Source of the DNA: Purshia tridentata
Lineage: Eukaryota; Streptophyta; Magnoliopsida; Rosales; Rosaceae
Reading direction: 5' to 3'
Length of the DNA stretch: 64,000 nucleotides
NCBI GenBank assembly: GCA_003254885.1
Contig: QANT01008366.1
Span: forward strand, 1-64,000
This document shows positions 12,126 through 24,477 of the stretch, in pieces. How positions within the stretch are numbered: position 1 is the first letter of the stretch; each line of letters starts with the position of its first letter. A program made the position numbers and the translations under genes. The notes under the pieces were generated by a model. It was not told the origin of the DNA. It saw only the letters and a list, made by a program, of their open reading frames with translations, and did no database searches.

Positions 12126-13080
12126 AAGAATCCTAACGTGGAAATGGAAATTCAAACGTAGATCAATGCAAAAAGAAGGTGGTGGCGCTTGAAGTCTATG
12201 ACGAAGACATGGAGCTTCAAGAGTAGTTTTGTAAAAGCCAGTTCTGCAGAAAGCGGAAAACTCTTTGGAAAATCAAGCAAGAAGCAAGTGGAAGGTTGTT
12301 GGTCGTTTGTAAGTAATTGCTCTTTCAAATCTGATGCTCCTTTGAGGAAGTTCAAGTCATTTTCAACGTGATAAATTTGGATTCTTTCAGTCTGTGCTTC
12401 TATCTAATGAAATGAACTGGATCATTGTCAATGCCTTCGGTTGAAGACAGTTTACACGACAGTTGTTGTACGTGTTCGTAAATTTGGCTAGTCTGCACAA
12501 AATGTTACAGATATCAAAACAAATCCGAAAATCTTGGATCAAGCAAACCACACGTTGTACATGTTCTTTATCGCCGCATGCGAGACATCATATGTGTTTC
12601 TTTTGGAAACCTTAAGAAAGATTAATTATGCGTCTAGTGGCTGATTATCAGTTTATGATAGGGGACTGTTCATTTGTTTAAAGTTAATAAATCAAAAGTA
12701 ACCGACTTATGCTTTTACTCAAACCCCCTAACTTAATATATTACAATTGATCACTATATATTAATTAAATTTTGAAAAAAAATAATATTAATAAAATAAA
12801 ATTATAAAAAAAGAAGTTTTGCGTGTCAAGTTTAGACCCAGAATATTATTATTGAGAATATTAATATAGTTTTCTCTCTCATATTCCCACGGAGAACCCG
12901 ACCCGATTAACCCACCGACCTATTGATTCTCTTCTTATTTTTTGGTTTGGTTTTCCACAACACGTAAAAAGGCTCTTTTCTCTCTCTCTTCGCGGGGAAA
13001 CCAAACCCTAGCGAGACCCTAACCCTAATCGCCTCTCTCTCTCTCTCTTCTTCTCCCCCACCACCACCACCACCACCAAC
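12126..13080. other. Kinase 3' flank and TIM23 promoter/leader
   Basis: The first part should be the kinase 3' UTR. The middle is AT-rich. The last 100 bp form the CT-rich TIM23 leader, which contains telo-boxes and ends in a CAC-repeat directly before the start codon. Confidence 0.5.
13003..13028 (+). promoter_or_regulatory. Telo-box cluster in the TIM23 leader
   Basis: AAACCCTA at 13003-13010 is followed by ACCCTAACCCTAA at 13016-13028, so there are telomere-type repeats within 80 bp of the TIM23 start. Telo-boxes are common at 5' ends of plant housekeeping genes and are bound by TRB-type Myb proteins and others. Confidence 0.7.
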
Positions 13081-13762
13081 ATGGCTCATCATCCAATGTC
13101 CTCTTCTTCGGATCACGACCCGAACTCCGACCCGTCCAAGGCCCGCCTATACAATCCCTACCAGGACCTCCAGGTCCCGATGCGCAGCCTCTACGAGCTG
13201 CCCACCTCCCCAGAGTTCCTTTTCGTCGAGGAGGCCCGCCGCCAGCGCCGCTCCTGGGGCGAGAACCTCACCTTCTACACCGGCTGCGCCTACCTATCCG
13301 GCGCCGTCGGCGGCGGCGCAATCGGCGTAGTCTCCGGCATCAGCTCCTTCGAGTCTGGCGACACCGCCAAGCTCAGAGTCAATAGGGTCCTCAACTCATC
13401 GGGCCACACGGGTCGGGTCTGGGGAAACCGGCTCGGCGTGATCGGGTTGATCTACGCTGGTNGGCGACACCGCCAAGCTCAGAGCCAATAGGATCCTCAA
13501 CTCATCGGGCCACACGGGTCGGGTCTGGGGAAACCGGCTCGGCGTGATCGGGTTGATCTACGCTGGTATGGAGAGTGGGATTCAGGCGGTCAGAGATACT
13601 GATGACGTTTGGAATAGCGCTGCGGCGGGGCTCGCCACTGGTGCGGTGTATCGAGCAGCGAGGGGCGTGAGGTCTGCGGCGGTGGCTGGAGCAGTGGGAG
13701 GGGTCTTGGTCGGCGCGGCGGTGACGGCGAAGCAGGCGCTGAGGCGATACGTGCCAATATGA
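13081..13762 (+). CDS. TIM23: Mitochondrial inner membrane translocase TIM23 (interrupted by assembly duplication)
   Basis: Channel-forming subunit of the presequence translocase of the inner mitochondrial membrane. The intronless frame begins [10 protein letters not shown] at 13081 and runs to 13461. It then hits a single N followed by a repeated 105-bp block (13463-13567), and the true frame resumes at 13568 (MESGIQAV) and ends at 13762. Without the repeated block and the N the product would be 191 residues, the normal size of plant TIM23 (about 188). Four hydrophobic Gly/Ala-rich segments of the Tim17/22/23 family are visible: [34 protein letters not shown] and [16 protein letters not shown]. 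Base composition is much more GC-rich than the neighbours. The frameshift is judged an assembly artefact, not a real mutation. Confidence 0.92.
13357..13567. repeat. Duplicated 105-bp block around a single N (assembly junction 1)
   Basis: Copy 1 is 13357-13461, the N is at 13462, and copy 2 is 13463-13567. The copies differ at two positions (agagTcaataggGtcc versus agagCcaataggAtcc). Two contig ends from slightly different haplotypes seem to have been abutted instead of merged. Confidence 0.9.
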
Positions 13763-16413
13763 GAAGAGGGTTGTTGTGATTGTGAGTCGAGTTATTCTTG
13801 GTTTATTTGTTTTACTTAGTTTTGGCAATTTTGATAGTCCCGTTAGGAATCGGAGTCGACCATAAATGAATATATGGGCAATGCGTGATGATAGTGTTGC
13901 TATGCTTGGAATTTTAAACGCGCAATTATTTATTAATTAACAAGTAGTTTTAGCATGGGAGGCACATGCTTTCATACTAGTTTTCTTGTTAAAAATTCTA
14001 TTGTAATTGTCCGAATTGTCCTGATAATGAATAATTGGGATGTATTCAATGATTTTTCAAAGTTGCAATCTTGTGCAATGTATTTAGTGATTTTGTTTGA
14101 TTCTTCGATGGTTGATGTGAATGGAGTTATCAGTTATTGTCTTTTTTATTGATCATTTTTGCTAGTAAAGTCTTTATGTCTGTTTTGTTTTAAGCATGCG
14201 CTGGTTTTAGCATTTTCAAGGGATATGTGGATTGAGAATTTGAGACCATATATTGATATACTTGTTTAAATACATGGTTACATGTTGGTTGTCTATTTTT
14301 GATGATTGTTCAATGTGTCTTTTTTCTTTTGGCATTTTCATTGTGGAATATGTTTATATTAGTGGTTAACTTATAATTATTCAGAGACAGGATGCTCTAC
14401 TGTAGATTATTTACATGGTAGAAATTGTAGGATGGATGGGAGATGAAGCTATATGGTAATGAATATCGATTTGAGTAATGCTTGATGAGTGATACCGGGC
14501 ACCCTATTTGTAGGAAGTTGTTAAATTTTGGTTAGGATGAATATAATGTGATACTTGTATGGCCTTCTGTTGATGATTACATACTTCCAGACAGACCAAA
14601 ACTGGGAAATGCGCCTCTTGCTGTTGTAAGAGGAACAGAGTAGAGAAATTTTGAACAACATGCATGCATGTGTTTCTGGATTGATTCATAATTGACACCT
14701 CGTTATGAACTACTTTGATATCATACTTCAGCCACATTGACTAAAGCTATGATTTTTGTTAAAATTATATTCAACTAGGTGTGGTTTTTCATGAAATTCT
14801 TTGACATGTTCTCCCCATATGTTTTTGTATCTTCTTTTGCATTGTATATGAACCTGGTTTAGCAAAAAAGTTATGACTTTTGTCACCTTGCATGTTATTA
14901 CCACTTCCTAGGATGCTAAATTTCTCAACTCCAATGCGAATTTCTTGGAGCCATTTTTAGGATTCTGCTCATTCAATAAGTAACACTTCGTAATAGATTG
15001 AATCATCAACCTCCAAACGACTCTCAGTTCGTATGATGGTTGAATTAGCTTAACAGAGTTTTTACAGTGCTCTATTTTGAAACAATTGCTTTGGCAGTAT
15101 TTCTCAAAACACAATTTTCAACTGTAACCCCTTCATTTTTCGAATGGCTTATTTGTGTTGTACTTGTAATTTGTGAATGTTGAGGCTAACAGAGTATAAT
15201 ATTATTACACTATATCTGTGTCATGGTTCTTGTAGAGTTCTTTTATTGTTAGCATCCTGCTTTAGTTACTATCTGATTCCAGGTTCTATTACAGAGTGTT
15301 TGGATGAAGAAATTGAACTTGGTATTTCATTAAAAGTCAGAATTTTGAAATGAAAATCTCCAAACAAGAAACAAGGAAATTTTAGAATTATGTGCGGGAA
15401 AAATTATGGAATTATGGAATTTGACTATTTGAAATTCATAAATCCTGACTTTTAATTCCGCTTAAACAAGTGTTATTTTTAAATTTTAAGACAATTGAGA
15501 TTTTAAGCACCACCATCACCACTACCACCGTCTCAGCTACAAGTCTACGGCTTGCATTGCAAGCTCTCTTGTATATTATTCTCGTCTGTAATGAATTTTT
15601 TATAACTGAAGTGGCTGAATATATCGGCTAGGATAAACTTGCAAGACCGATCTTATGCGCACAAGTCTACAACATAATAGTAACATCAAAATTTTGAAAT
15701 ATTAAACATGCCCAATTTATTTTAACAAAAAATAAAAACCCACTTTACTTTGCACTTGAACTGAGGCTTTATAATGGATTCAAAATCAATTTAATACCAT
15801 GTTAGCCATTCAAAGGCATCAAAGTAAATTACCACCTATATTCTTGTTTGCATGTGGACCTATAATGTTATAACCACCTATAAAAACTAAAATCCTATTT
15901 GACATAGAAGAGGTTATGGTCAGTTCCACTTCGTTTGAACATAAGAGTGGCGAGGGCGAGATTCCACGGACCACCAGGTCAAAATGTTTGCATCTCACAA
16001 ATGCAGAGTGCTAAATCTAAGACCAAGATATACTATTATCGTAAGATGTACAAATTAAATATAAGAAGTAAATGAACAGCCAAATTTAAATTTCTCAAAT
16101 ATTCACCATAGTCTGAGGGGGAAAAGACATGGGTTAAAGTCAAATTTCTGATCACATCCAACTCGGGGGGGTGGGGGCATTATACTCTACATGAGCAAAA
16201 ACAAGTTCGAAATCTGTTGCCTCAAACAACCCCTTTTATTTCAAAAGCTATGAAAACTTTGGATTAACGAACACTATGAATTCTCAGTGATACAATCATC
16301 CGAAGCCCAAGTGAAAGTCACAGAACAGCTGGGATATCATTCAAGTCCCCTGTCTGGACAAATTATACAAGGGAAAAAAAATTATTTGAAGTGAAGTGAA
16401 AAAAGCCGTTTGT
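13763..16413. other. Convergent intergenic region, TIM23 to PDC E2
   Basis: About 2.6 kb holding the TIM23 3' UTR, then AT-rich DNA without a recognisable gene, including a MITE-like foldback stretch listed separately. The short open frames here show no family resemblance. Confidence 0.6.
15296..15475. mobile_element. Putative MITE-like foldback element
   Basis: The left end (gtgtttggatgaagaaatt, then attaaaagtcagaatttt) is imperfectly mirrored by the right end (attcataaatcctgactttt, then aattccgcttaaacaag). The inside is AT-rich with no coding capacity. Ends and target duplication were not resolved. Confidence 0.4.
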
Positions 16414-19400
16414 TTAGAGCAACATTGTCTCAGGATTCTCAATGTAGCCTTTGAATGCTTTTAGCCATTCCGCACCAATTGCACCTAAATCCAGAGCAAG
16501 TGGCATCATTAAGTTGTTATATTTCAGAGATGTACACAGCTAGTCTTAATGGTTGCAGATTTTCAATTCCTAAAAGACATCAGATAGACGTACCATCAAT
16601 AACACGATGATCGCAGCTTAGTGTTGCAGACATGAAAGAAGCAAACTTGTATTGCTCAGGCCCAGAACCAGGTACAACCCTCTTCTCAGCTGCTCATGGA
16701 CAAAATTCAATCAATATAAAGATAATTTTGGTCCAAAGACGACATCATTAAATTCCAATCTTACCTGACCCAATTGCAAGAATGCCTGATTGAGGAGGGT
16801 TAATGATGGCACAAAATTGCTTGATGCCAAATGGACCTCCCAAATTCGATACGGTAAATGTGCCTCCCTGCAAAGAGTATAAACCAAGTACCCCTTAGAT
16901 CAAAACCACAAGGCTATCATCAACCTACAGGCAATAAATGACACAGAAATGTCGTTCTAACCTCGTAATCTTCTGGTTTTAAACTGTTCTCTTTGGCTTT
17001 TTGGGCCAGGTGCTTGACCTCCTCAGATATCCTGGATAGTCCTTTCTTGTCTGCATCCTACAAATTCAACCATGTGGGTTCAGGTAAACAGCTGTTATAA
17101 GTTATAACTAAATAATCCAACAGCATGGGACCAAGCCAATCACTCACTCTTATGACAGGCACAAAGAGTCCATTGTCTGTCTGCACTGCGACATTAATGT
17201 TCACATTGTGAAACCTACGATAAAAACCATGGAGTAAGTGTTACTTCAAACCCGATATGCCACCTTAGGCATGTTTAGTAACAATTTTTTTCTTGGTTTT
17301 CAGTTTTTTTTTTTTCGATAAAGAGATGGGGAAGAAAGATATGGAAGATCGATGTTAAATATATAAAATAAAAAATAAAAAATCTTTTAAATTGTTTTCA
17401 GTTTTTGGTTCTTTGTTTTTACTCCTCTCTCATTCACATATTTCATCTCTTTTCTCAGTTTTATCTCCATTTTCTTGTCCATCTTTAACTAAGAACAAAA
17501 AGGTTATTAAACAGCCCCTAATCAAAACTATTATATAGTAAACTTACTGGCGGATGGCATCATCTGTCCATGAACTATTGCACTGAGGAACCTTTTGAAG
17601 AGCCAAAGCAGCAGCCTGCAGTAACAGTTATATTGGAGTGAATGTACAGTTGAAAAAGATACCCTATATCTCCAGCATAATTGATTTATATCCGCTCTTA
17701 CAAGAGCTCATCACATATCCAGGTTCTAGTAATCTCTATAACTCATCACTCATCTCCCTTGATACACTTTTTTCACAGACCAGAACTCCTTCTAGTGATC
17801 ATAAGATTTGATTTTCATCATTCTAAAGATTACTAGAATACAGTATCTCATTCTGCATTCAAGTACCTCATAAATTGAATTGGTCTTGCCATGGAGGAAA
17901 GTTGTACACTAATTGGCCGGTCAAAAGATTTAGTGCAGAACAAATCTTATACCTTTATTACAAGATCGTTAACAGATATTCGCTTCCCACCTGATGCTTC
18001 TTGTAATGCATTGAGTTGGCCTCTTAAACTGCAGATAAAGCAAGAGTTCACATATTGCAAGCAATTCAATTATAGTTCAATTTTTTAAATGTCAAGAAAC
18101 TTAGACTCACTCCATGAGTTTGTCTACACATGTATCTACTGTCAAATAATAATGAGGAATAGTTTGCTTTGAGAGTAATAATCTTGAAGCTGTGATCTGC
18201 CAAAATCATACGAAAAATAGCTTCAGAAAGATTAAACTCAAAAGTTAATAACAGAGATAATCAATTTAGACAGATAAATAAAACTTTGAAAAATGGAAGT
18301 GACAAAATCAAAGAAACATGTTAAAAAATTAGCAGCAGTTCTTCAGGTATAACAAAAACAATAAGCGTATGAAGGAATGAATTCATATAAACTTGTTACA
18401 AAGACAAGTAAATAGTCACACAAAAAAACAACGAGAAGGGGAGGAAGAAAGGCAAAAATGGCAACTGGGATGTTATGGCCTTGATGAGGCTGGAGCAAAA
18501 GACGCTTCATGTATTAGACCCCAGTAGTTAGGAGCTTAGGATCCAAGGTTTTGTTGTGGTGAGAAAATGTGAATATTATCTAAACACAAAATAATATACA
18601 GAAGATATCGGCTTAGCAATTCCACGGAATAGATTCCATGCATCCTCTCAAAATCATTTATTCTTAAACTGTGATAACAAGTATAATCATTACTTCTAAT
18701 ATACCTTTCGTATCTGAGAATGAGGGATGTCGGTGTAATCTAATGCTGCAGGTCCCGCACCCTTAGCCTTGGGAGCTGCTGCAGGAGCTTCCTTCCCACG
18801 AGAAGCTACATGATTAAAAGAAATAAAGAAGAAAAAATGATCAAACATAATTTTTAATAATCAGCTGCATTAACTACCAGAAGAAAAATATAGTGGAAAA
18901 ATTTAATGAAAAAATAAAAATATTAAAATATTAAGAAATTAAACAAAGAGTAATAAAAGCATTAAATACAAATTTTAGGTAATAAGATATGATACCCAAG
19001 TACTCTTCAATATCAGCCTTCACAATGCGTCCATCAGGACCCGTTCCCTTGATGCTTGAGAGGGGCACCTAGAGCAACACAGAAGTCAGAAACAGCTCAA
19101 TGACAATAACTGTTCGCTACCATCAAATGATACAGACAGTCACAGCATCTTATATGGCACACCTTGTGTTCTTCAGCCAAATTTCTTGCAAGGGGGCTGG
19201 CAAATATACGATCTTCAGAAGCAGGAGCTGCACTGGGCTTCGAAACCTTTGGCTTTGGAGATGTAACTGGTTCTTCAATTGTCTCCTTTTTTGGTAGGGT
19301 CGGCGGGCTAGAGTCAGATGACCCTTTAGGTGCAGCATCGCTGCCACCTGATGCTGATGGTGTGTAATCTTTAAACTTTGCAATATCTTCCTCATCTTCA

Positions 19401-22179
19401 ACAGTTATGGCAATCACCTATATGCAAACATGTATACATTAGCAAGTACTGACATTGTGCCAAGATATTTCATTATGTTCAGTCCCCATTGTTAAACACC
19501 AACAGCCACATGCAAAGAAAGATGAAATAAACATCTGCACCCAAGCTCCCCTACAGCTGATTAAAATCAATACCTCACCAACTTTGATCCCTTGGGTCCC
19601 ATCTCCTCGTACAATCTTTGCAAGATAACCCTCCTCCATGGATTCCATTTCAACTGTAGCTTTATCCTTAACAGTTAAGTGACCATCAATTACATGTCAG
19701 CTTTCCATGATGGGAAAAAAAAAACACATAAATTAAAATATTAACATTATTACACAATTGCCAGACTTAACAGCCCAGCAGAACCAAAACCTACAGTTTC
19801 AACTTCACAGAGCACGTCTCCAGGAGACAATTTATCGCCCTCTTTCTTCAACCACCTGGCAATATTACCCTGCATATCATAAAATAATGACTTTCAATGA
19901 AACAGGAAATTTGGAAAGTTATGATTTTCCGATAAGCTTCAAAACAGTGCATACCTCAGACATAGTAGGTGAAAGAGAAGGCATTCCAAGTTCTTGGTGT
20001 GGAGGGACGCCTGAAGGATGTTGCACATGATCCTTGTTGAGTTAAATAATCATATGATTCAATAATGTAACGACCAAATCAACAAAAGAGTACAAAATGA
20101 AAGAAGATCATCAAAAAGACATGCAGACCACTGCAATTCCAAATTTTTCTGGATCACATAAGCGTTCATATGACATATTCACATTGTATCATACTTTCAC
20201 ACAATTGCTTTTCGAATCATGGTGTACAATTATTCTGAATGGACAGGATCAGAAATGTTTATCTATACACACATGTGCGCCCACACACAAAAGTAGAAAT
20301 AAAAAAAACATTAGAAAAATTCCAAATAATAAATAAATCATTGTTAGAAGATGAATGGCTTGAGCCCACCCTTGAGTCTTAAAAATTTACAAATAGAGTT
20401 ATGAAAAAGTACTACCAACTGAAAACAATAACCAACACACAAAGCCACAATCATAGATAACAATAATACACTTCCCAGTACCAACATGAATAGCCTAGAA
20501 ATGGATAAGCTTGAGAAAGCTATGAACAAATTACTTGAAATCTGATGGCTCTATTGCTAGAAACTTATATTGTTGAAGCTGAACTTTAGATACTAGGAGA
20601 TGCAAAAGCCAATGTGCACCAAATGACACAAATACATAAAGAAATTAGAGAGGTCCAAAATACCAAGAGTCGTACCAGCATCAGACGAAAAGCCTCTCCT
20701 CAATTGCACCTGCGAACTGATGTAGGGGAAAAGCAGATGTATCAAATAAGAATTCTCCACAAACATATAAATTAACAAAATCTAGGAAAACATACCATGA
20801 AAACTGTTGGTTCAATACTGATCCAGAAATTGAACTTCCCAGTTTCTTTATCGTTGAGGTATCCCTGGTAAATGTACCTGAGAGTGATTTCTACACAGCA
20901 CAACATGTGATAGTGTTATGCGATTGATTCAAAGTTCACAAGTAAACATTTCATTAAAAGATATCGTGAAAGGACAAAAATGGCAGAGGCAAGATACAGA
21001 AATACTCCAACCATCACGGATACGTCAATATTAGCTGCTATATTAATACGCTGGAAACTAGCTTAACTTACAGTGCTACTGCTAAAAGACCTACGAACTC
21101 CCTCTCTCTGTGAAGGCACATAATTGTGACGATGAATCTTCCATATACCTGAGACAAAAATTGAGTTTGTTTAAATCAGCTAAACAAAATTTTAGAAGCA
21201 TTTAAGAGCAGATTTAATTACTCCAAGCAGCTACTTCATTCAAAAGACACTACATATCTTGTGTAATCGCACATTGTATGACAAGAAGCCTTAAAAAGAA
21301 TACTAGAAAAGTCCATTTCTTTTACCAGTAGAGGGTTGAGCATCATGCGAAAACCAACGAACCAAAAGGGCATGCTCATGCCGGAGTAAGTTGGGAGCAT
21401 TCCTTAACTGCAGTGACCACGAATATGGTACAAAATTACATTTTAAATAACCAAAGAGATCATATTGAACCATAAGTATCATAAATTAATACTTCAAACA
21501 TGTATAAATTAATGGCATAAAGCATTCAAAAACAAAAACAAAAGAAAACAAAAGAGTAATATTATTGCGCATTTTAATTGGGAAACGTAAGCTTGTAAAC
21601 ACTATTTGGTTAATGCAGTCATTACTTGAACCAATTTCAAAAACCTATGAACATAAAAATGCATTGGAGAAGTAGATTCACGAAAGCATGATACTTTCCC
21701 TACAATTTCAAAACTAGTGAAATTCAAATTAAAAAAACCTGGGTATAGTATTCCTATATCATTGAGAATTAAGTTTCAATGATATAGGAAATAAAAAAGG
21801 CTATTTCACAAAGTTACTATCATACATGGAGTTACCCAAAAAGAATGAAAAGAGTATTGAAAGTGTATCCACAAAAGACATAAACAGTATCCTCCAATTA
21901 CTACCCAATATGGAATGCATACAAGTCTCTAACTGAAAATATGTGCCAATAAGCACCAAAAAAAATTCTAAAAAAACACAATGTAAACCTGGGCTGAGAT
22001 TCGAGATTTGTGAATTCAAATTAAAAACATCAAAAACGAAAAAAGCTTCAAATTGAGAATCTCAATGCTCCAAGCAAAAAGCAAGCGCCAATACAAATCA
22101 AAAAGCAAATTACAATCAAAATGGTGAAATTGAGGCCTACCTTTTTGGAGTGGTGGATGATATGGGATGCGTAAGACAT
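16414..22179 (-). CDS. Dihydrolipoyllysine acetyltransferase, E2 of mitochondrial pyruvate dehydrogenase
   Basis: E2 core enzyme that transfers acetyl groups to CoA in the mitochondrial pyruvate dehydrogenase complex. I trace 19 coding exons, all phase-consistent: 22179-22141, 21407-21326, 21148-21072, 20890-20796, 20716-20676, 20010-19955, 19869-19795, 19666-19574, 19417-19163, 19068-18996, 18805-18705, 18196-18111, 18028-17953, 17615-17548, 17214-17148, 17057-16962, 16867-16765, 16689-16594 and 16484-16414. They give 549 residues (Arabidopsis single-lipoyl E2 is about 539). Order: Ser/Arg-rich mitochondrial presequence; one lipoyl domain (about 115-195) with lipoyl Lys in ETDKATVEM (about K157); Pro/Lys/Ser linker; E1/E3-binding domain (about 256-295, [14 protein letters not shown]); catalytic domain from about 310 with the SCDHRVIDG active site (His522, Asp526). 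The exons encoding presequence residues 67-130 are the least certain. Confidence 0.93.
17265..17521. mobile_element. MITE-like element in a PDC E2 intron
   Basis: Lies wholly within the intron between 17214 and 17548. Ends are imperfect inverted repeats: left ttaggcatgtttagtaac, right ggttattaaacagcccctaa. It is about 257 bp, T/A-rich and noncoding. It resembles a PIF/Tourist-style MITE, but the target duplication is not clear. Confidence 0.55.
21751..21790. repeat. Perfect 15-bp inverted repeat in PDC E2 intron 1
   Basis: Arms 21751-21765 (ttcctatatcattga) and 21776-21790 are exact reverse complements around a 10-nt loop. They could form a short stem in the pre-mRNA. No function is evident. 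Confidence 0.7.
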
Positions 22180-22234
22180 TTTTTGGTGCCAAACCGATCA
22201 ACTAGAAACAAGTGAACCCGAAGAGGATCCGGAA

Positions 22235-22243
22235 TTTAGGGTT
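22235..22243 (-). promoter_or_regulatory. Telo-box-like motif in the PDC E2 leader
   Basis: On the coding strand AACCCTAAA lies about 60 bp upstream of the E2 start codon. It is a one-base-shifted telo-box register. Confidence 0.5.
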
Positions 22244-22299
22244 CGAAGATTGAAACAGATCGCACTGAGTTCTGTGAATTATATAGATAGATAATCAGT

Positions 22300-24324
22300 G
22301 AATTTATGTGTGTGTGCGTAGTGAAATGGAGGAGGAGTTTGTGAAATATGAATAGAGTTCGGTTTTTGGTTTGGGCTGGGCTTTGTTTGTTTGTTGAGAT
22401 TAGTAGGAGGCGCCCGCCTTTCTGGAATTACCTGACTTTGTTTATGCTCAAGTCTCTACTCAGCTCGTGCCAGCTTTATTTTCGGTACGAGCCAATTTAA
22501 CATCATATATTCTACAAATATATTAAAATAAAAAACAATGTTGGATTTTTTCATAAAACATTAAAGAAAAGAACTAACTGAACTTTAAATGACCAAAATG
22601 GGCCTTTGTAATTCTATTTGTACCAATAGGTCCACCATTCGAGTAAGGACATACCCAATGAACCTCTCAATTTGTATAGTTTTATTTCAAATTGCATCGG
22701 TGTTATAGTAGATTTTCAACTTATATCTTGTCAATTATTGTGTCACTTTTTTTATGTGAGACTCATAACTTGGGTCAAGCCACACAACTCTAACAACTAA
22801 TTACATGTTTAGGCTCAACCATAAATGTTTTTTAAAATTTTATGCAATTGAGTTAGATGGTGTCGTTAACCAAGTTGATTTTAGTTGGGTTTAACTATTT
22901 GTGCTTTAAGGAACTGTTTCTAACATTTTTTTTTTATCTCTTGATAAAATAATATATTATTGAAAAGAATTATGGGTTATAATATTTAAAGAGGATACCT
23001 CCTCCATAAGGTCAAAAGACGTTTTGAATTGAGAAAGATTACAACCCATAAACAAAACAAATATGGCCAAATAAATAGAAAATTACATTTAAATCAATAA
23101 AATATTTCAATATTACATAATGGTCAATGCAAATTTTATTTTCCCACAAAGGTCAATGAGTTTTGAAATTATATTCCACTTTAATCACTGAACTCAATCT
23201 ACTTTTGGATAATAGTGATTAAAATGAAACTATGAAAAAATGCATTAATTAAAATGTAATTGTGAAATATTTTATTGATTTATTTGTAATTAACCCATCT
23301 ATAAACCATACAATATTCTCGTAATGAACCATATCTAATATAAAAGAAATATTTTATTGATTTATTTGTAATTAACCCATCTATAAACCACACAATATTC
23401 TCGTAATGAACCATATCTAATATAAATAATCAATTTCTCAATAAAACATAAAATTAGTTATTTTCAAAGCCATAGATTATTATAACAATGATGATGCATT
23501 AATTAATTCTTAAACCCTATATAAGTCTCATCTATATTGGTGATTGGTTATAGGGTATTAAAAAAAGGTTGGTCTTATTCTAACACCAACTCAACATTTA
23601 AAAACTTCCCCATAGGCAATACATTTAAGTGAAGCATTATTGACCAACTTCTAAGGTCCTCATTTTGAACCTACATGGCTTCAAATATGAAAGTTTTATG
23701 GTTGACCAATCCTTGCTATCCCTACTAGTCCTTACTAATATACATTTATCTACTTTGTAAGGGCTAACTTTCACACCTATAAGAAGTAATCGGAACAGAT
23801 TTTGAATCATTAGTGACCAACTTTAAAGATCTTCATTTTGAACCTACATTGCTTCAAATATAAAAGTTGAAGTTCCTCCATAATTCATTTGATCAAATTT
23901 TTGGTTTTCAAGACTTCATCTCGGCGCTCTTCTTTGATAAACTATGGGTTTTTTTCAAAGCTTATATGTTCAAAGGCCTTGTAACTTTAATTATGTATTG
24001 TTCAAAGCTTGTATGTACTGTGATATTATCTTAGGGCAATACTAGGAAAACCATATTATTGTACCACATTTGTGGTACCATATGATGTGGCTTTCTAGCC
24101 ATTCTTGAAGAACCCGCCCTTTTTTCGGTTTTGTCGGTTAAAAAACTCACCCCTAATTAAGATTAATTATTGGGAACAATACTTATGAATTGGGCCGCTG
24201 GGTCCATAAAGAGTCATTGGGCAGTGACAGTGTGGGCCGAGCCTAGACATTGATGTTTGTAGATGGGCTTATCAAAATAAAGGCAAGGTAAAAAAAAAGG
24301 ACATGGAAAGCCGGAGAGACACAG
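22300..24324. other. Divergent intergenic region, PDC E2 to TRB
   Basis: About 2 kb of AT-rich DNA between divergent genes. It contains an 82-bp tandem duplication (listed) and a dispersed pair of about 65 bp (23634-23700 and 23807-23872, both with tcattttgaacctacat). No gene recognised. Confidence 0.6.
23264..23427. repeat. 82-bp tandem duplication
   Basis: Copy 1 is 23264-23345 and copy 2 is 23346-23427, directly adjacent and differing at only about two positions, so it is a recent local duplication. There is no N between them, unlike the assembly junctions. No coding content. Confidence 0.85.
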
Positions 24325-24365
24325 ATGTCGTCCTCTTCCCCTCCTCGGAAACCAAAATCTGTTTT

Positions 24366-24475
24366 GAGAGAGAGAGATAGAGAGAGAAAGACTGGAAGAG
24401 AGAGGGTTTTAGAGAGAGACGGAGAGAAAGCTCCGAGGCAGAGAGGAGGGATAGAGAGAGACAGAGAGAAGGGTA
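24366..24475 (+). repeat. GA-rich purine tract in the TRB leader
   Basis: Repeated GAGAGA blocks immediately precede the TRB start codon. Such tracts are bound by plant GAGA-binding BPC proteins. Here the tract also remains open in the TRB frame from an ATG at 24325. Confidence 0.7.
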
Positions 24476-24477
24476 AA

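Noticed and set aside
12189-12371. Short Ser/Lys-rich frame after the kinase gene
   Set aside because: No ATG start (begins TTG), no resemblance to a U-box or other domain; likely 3' UTR.
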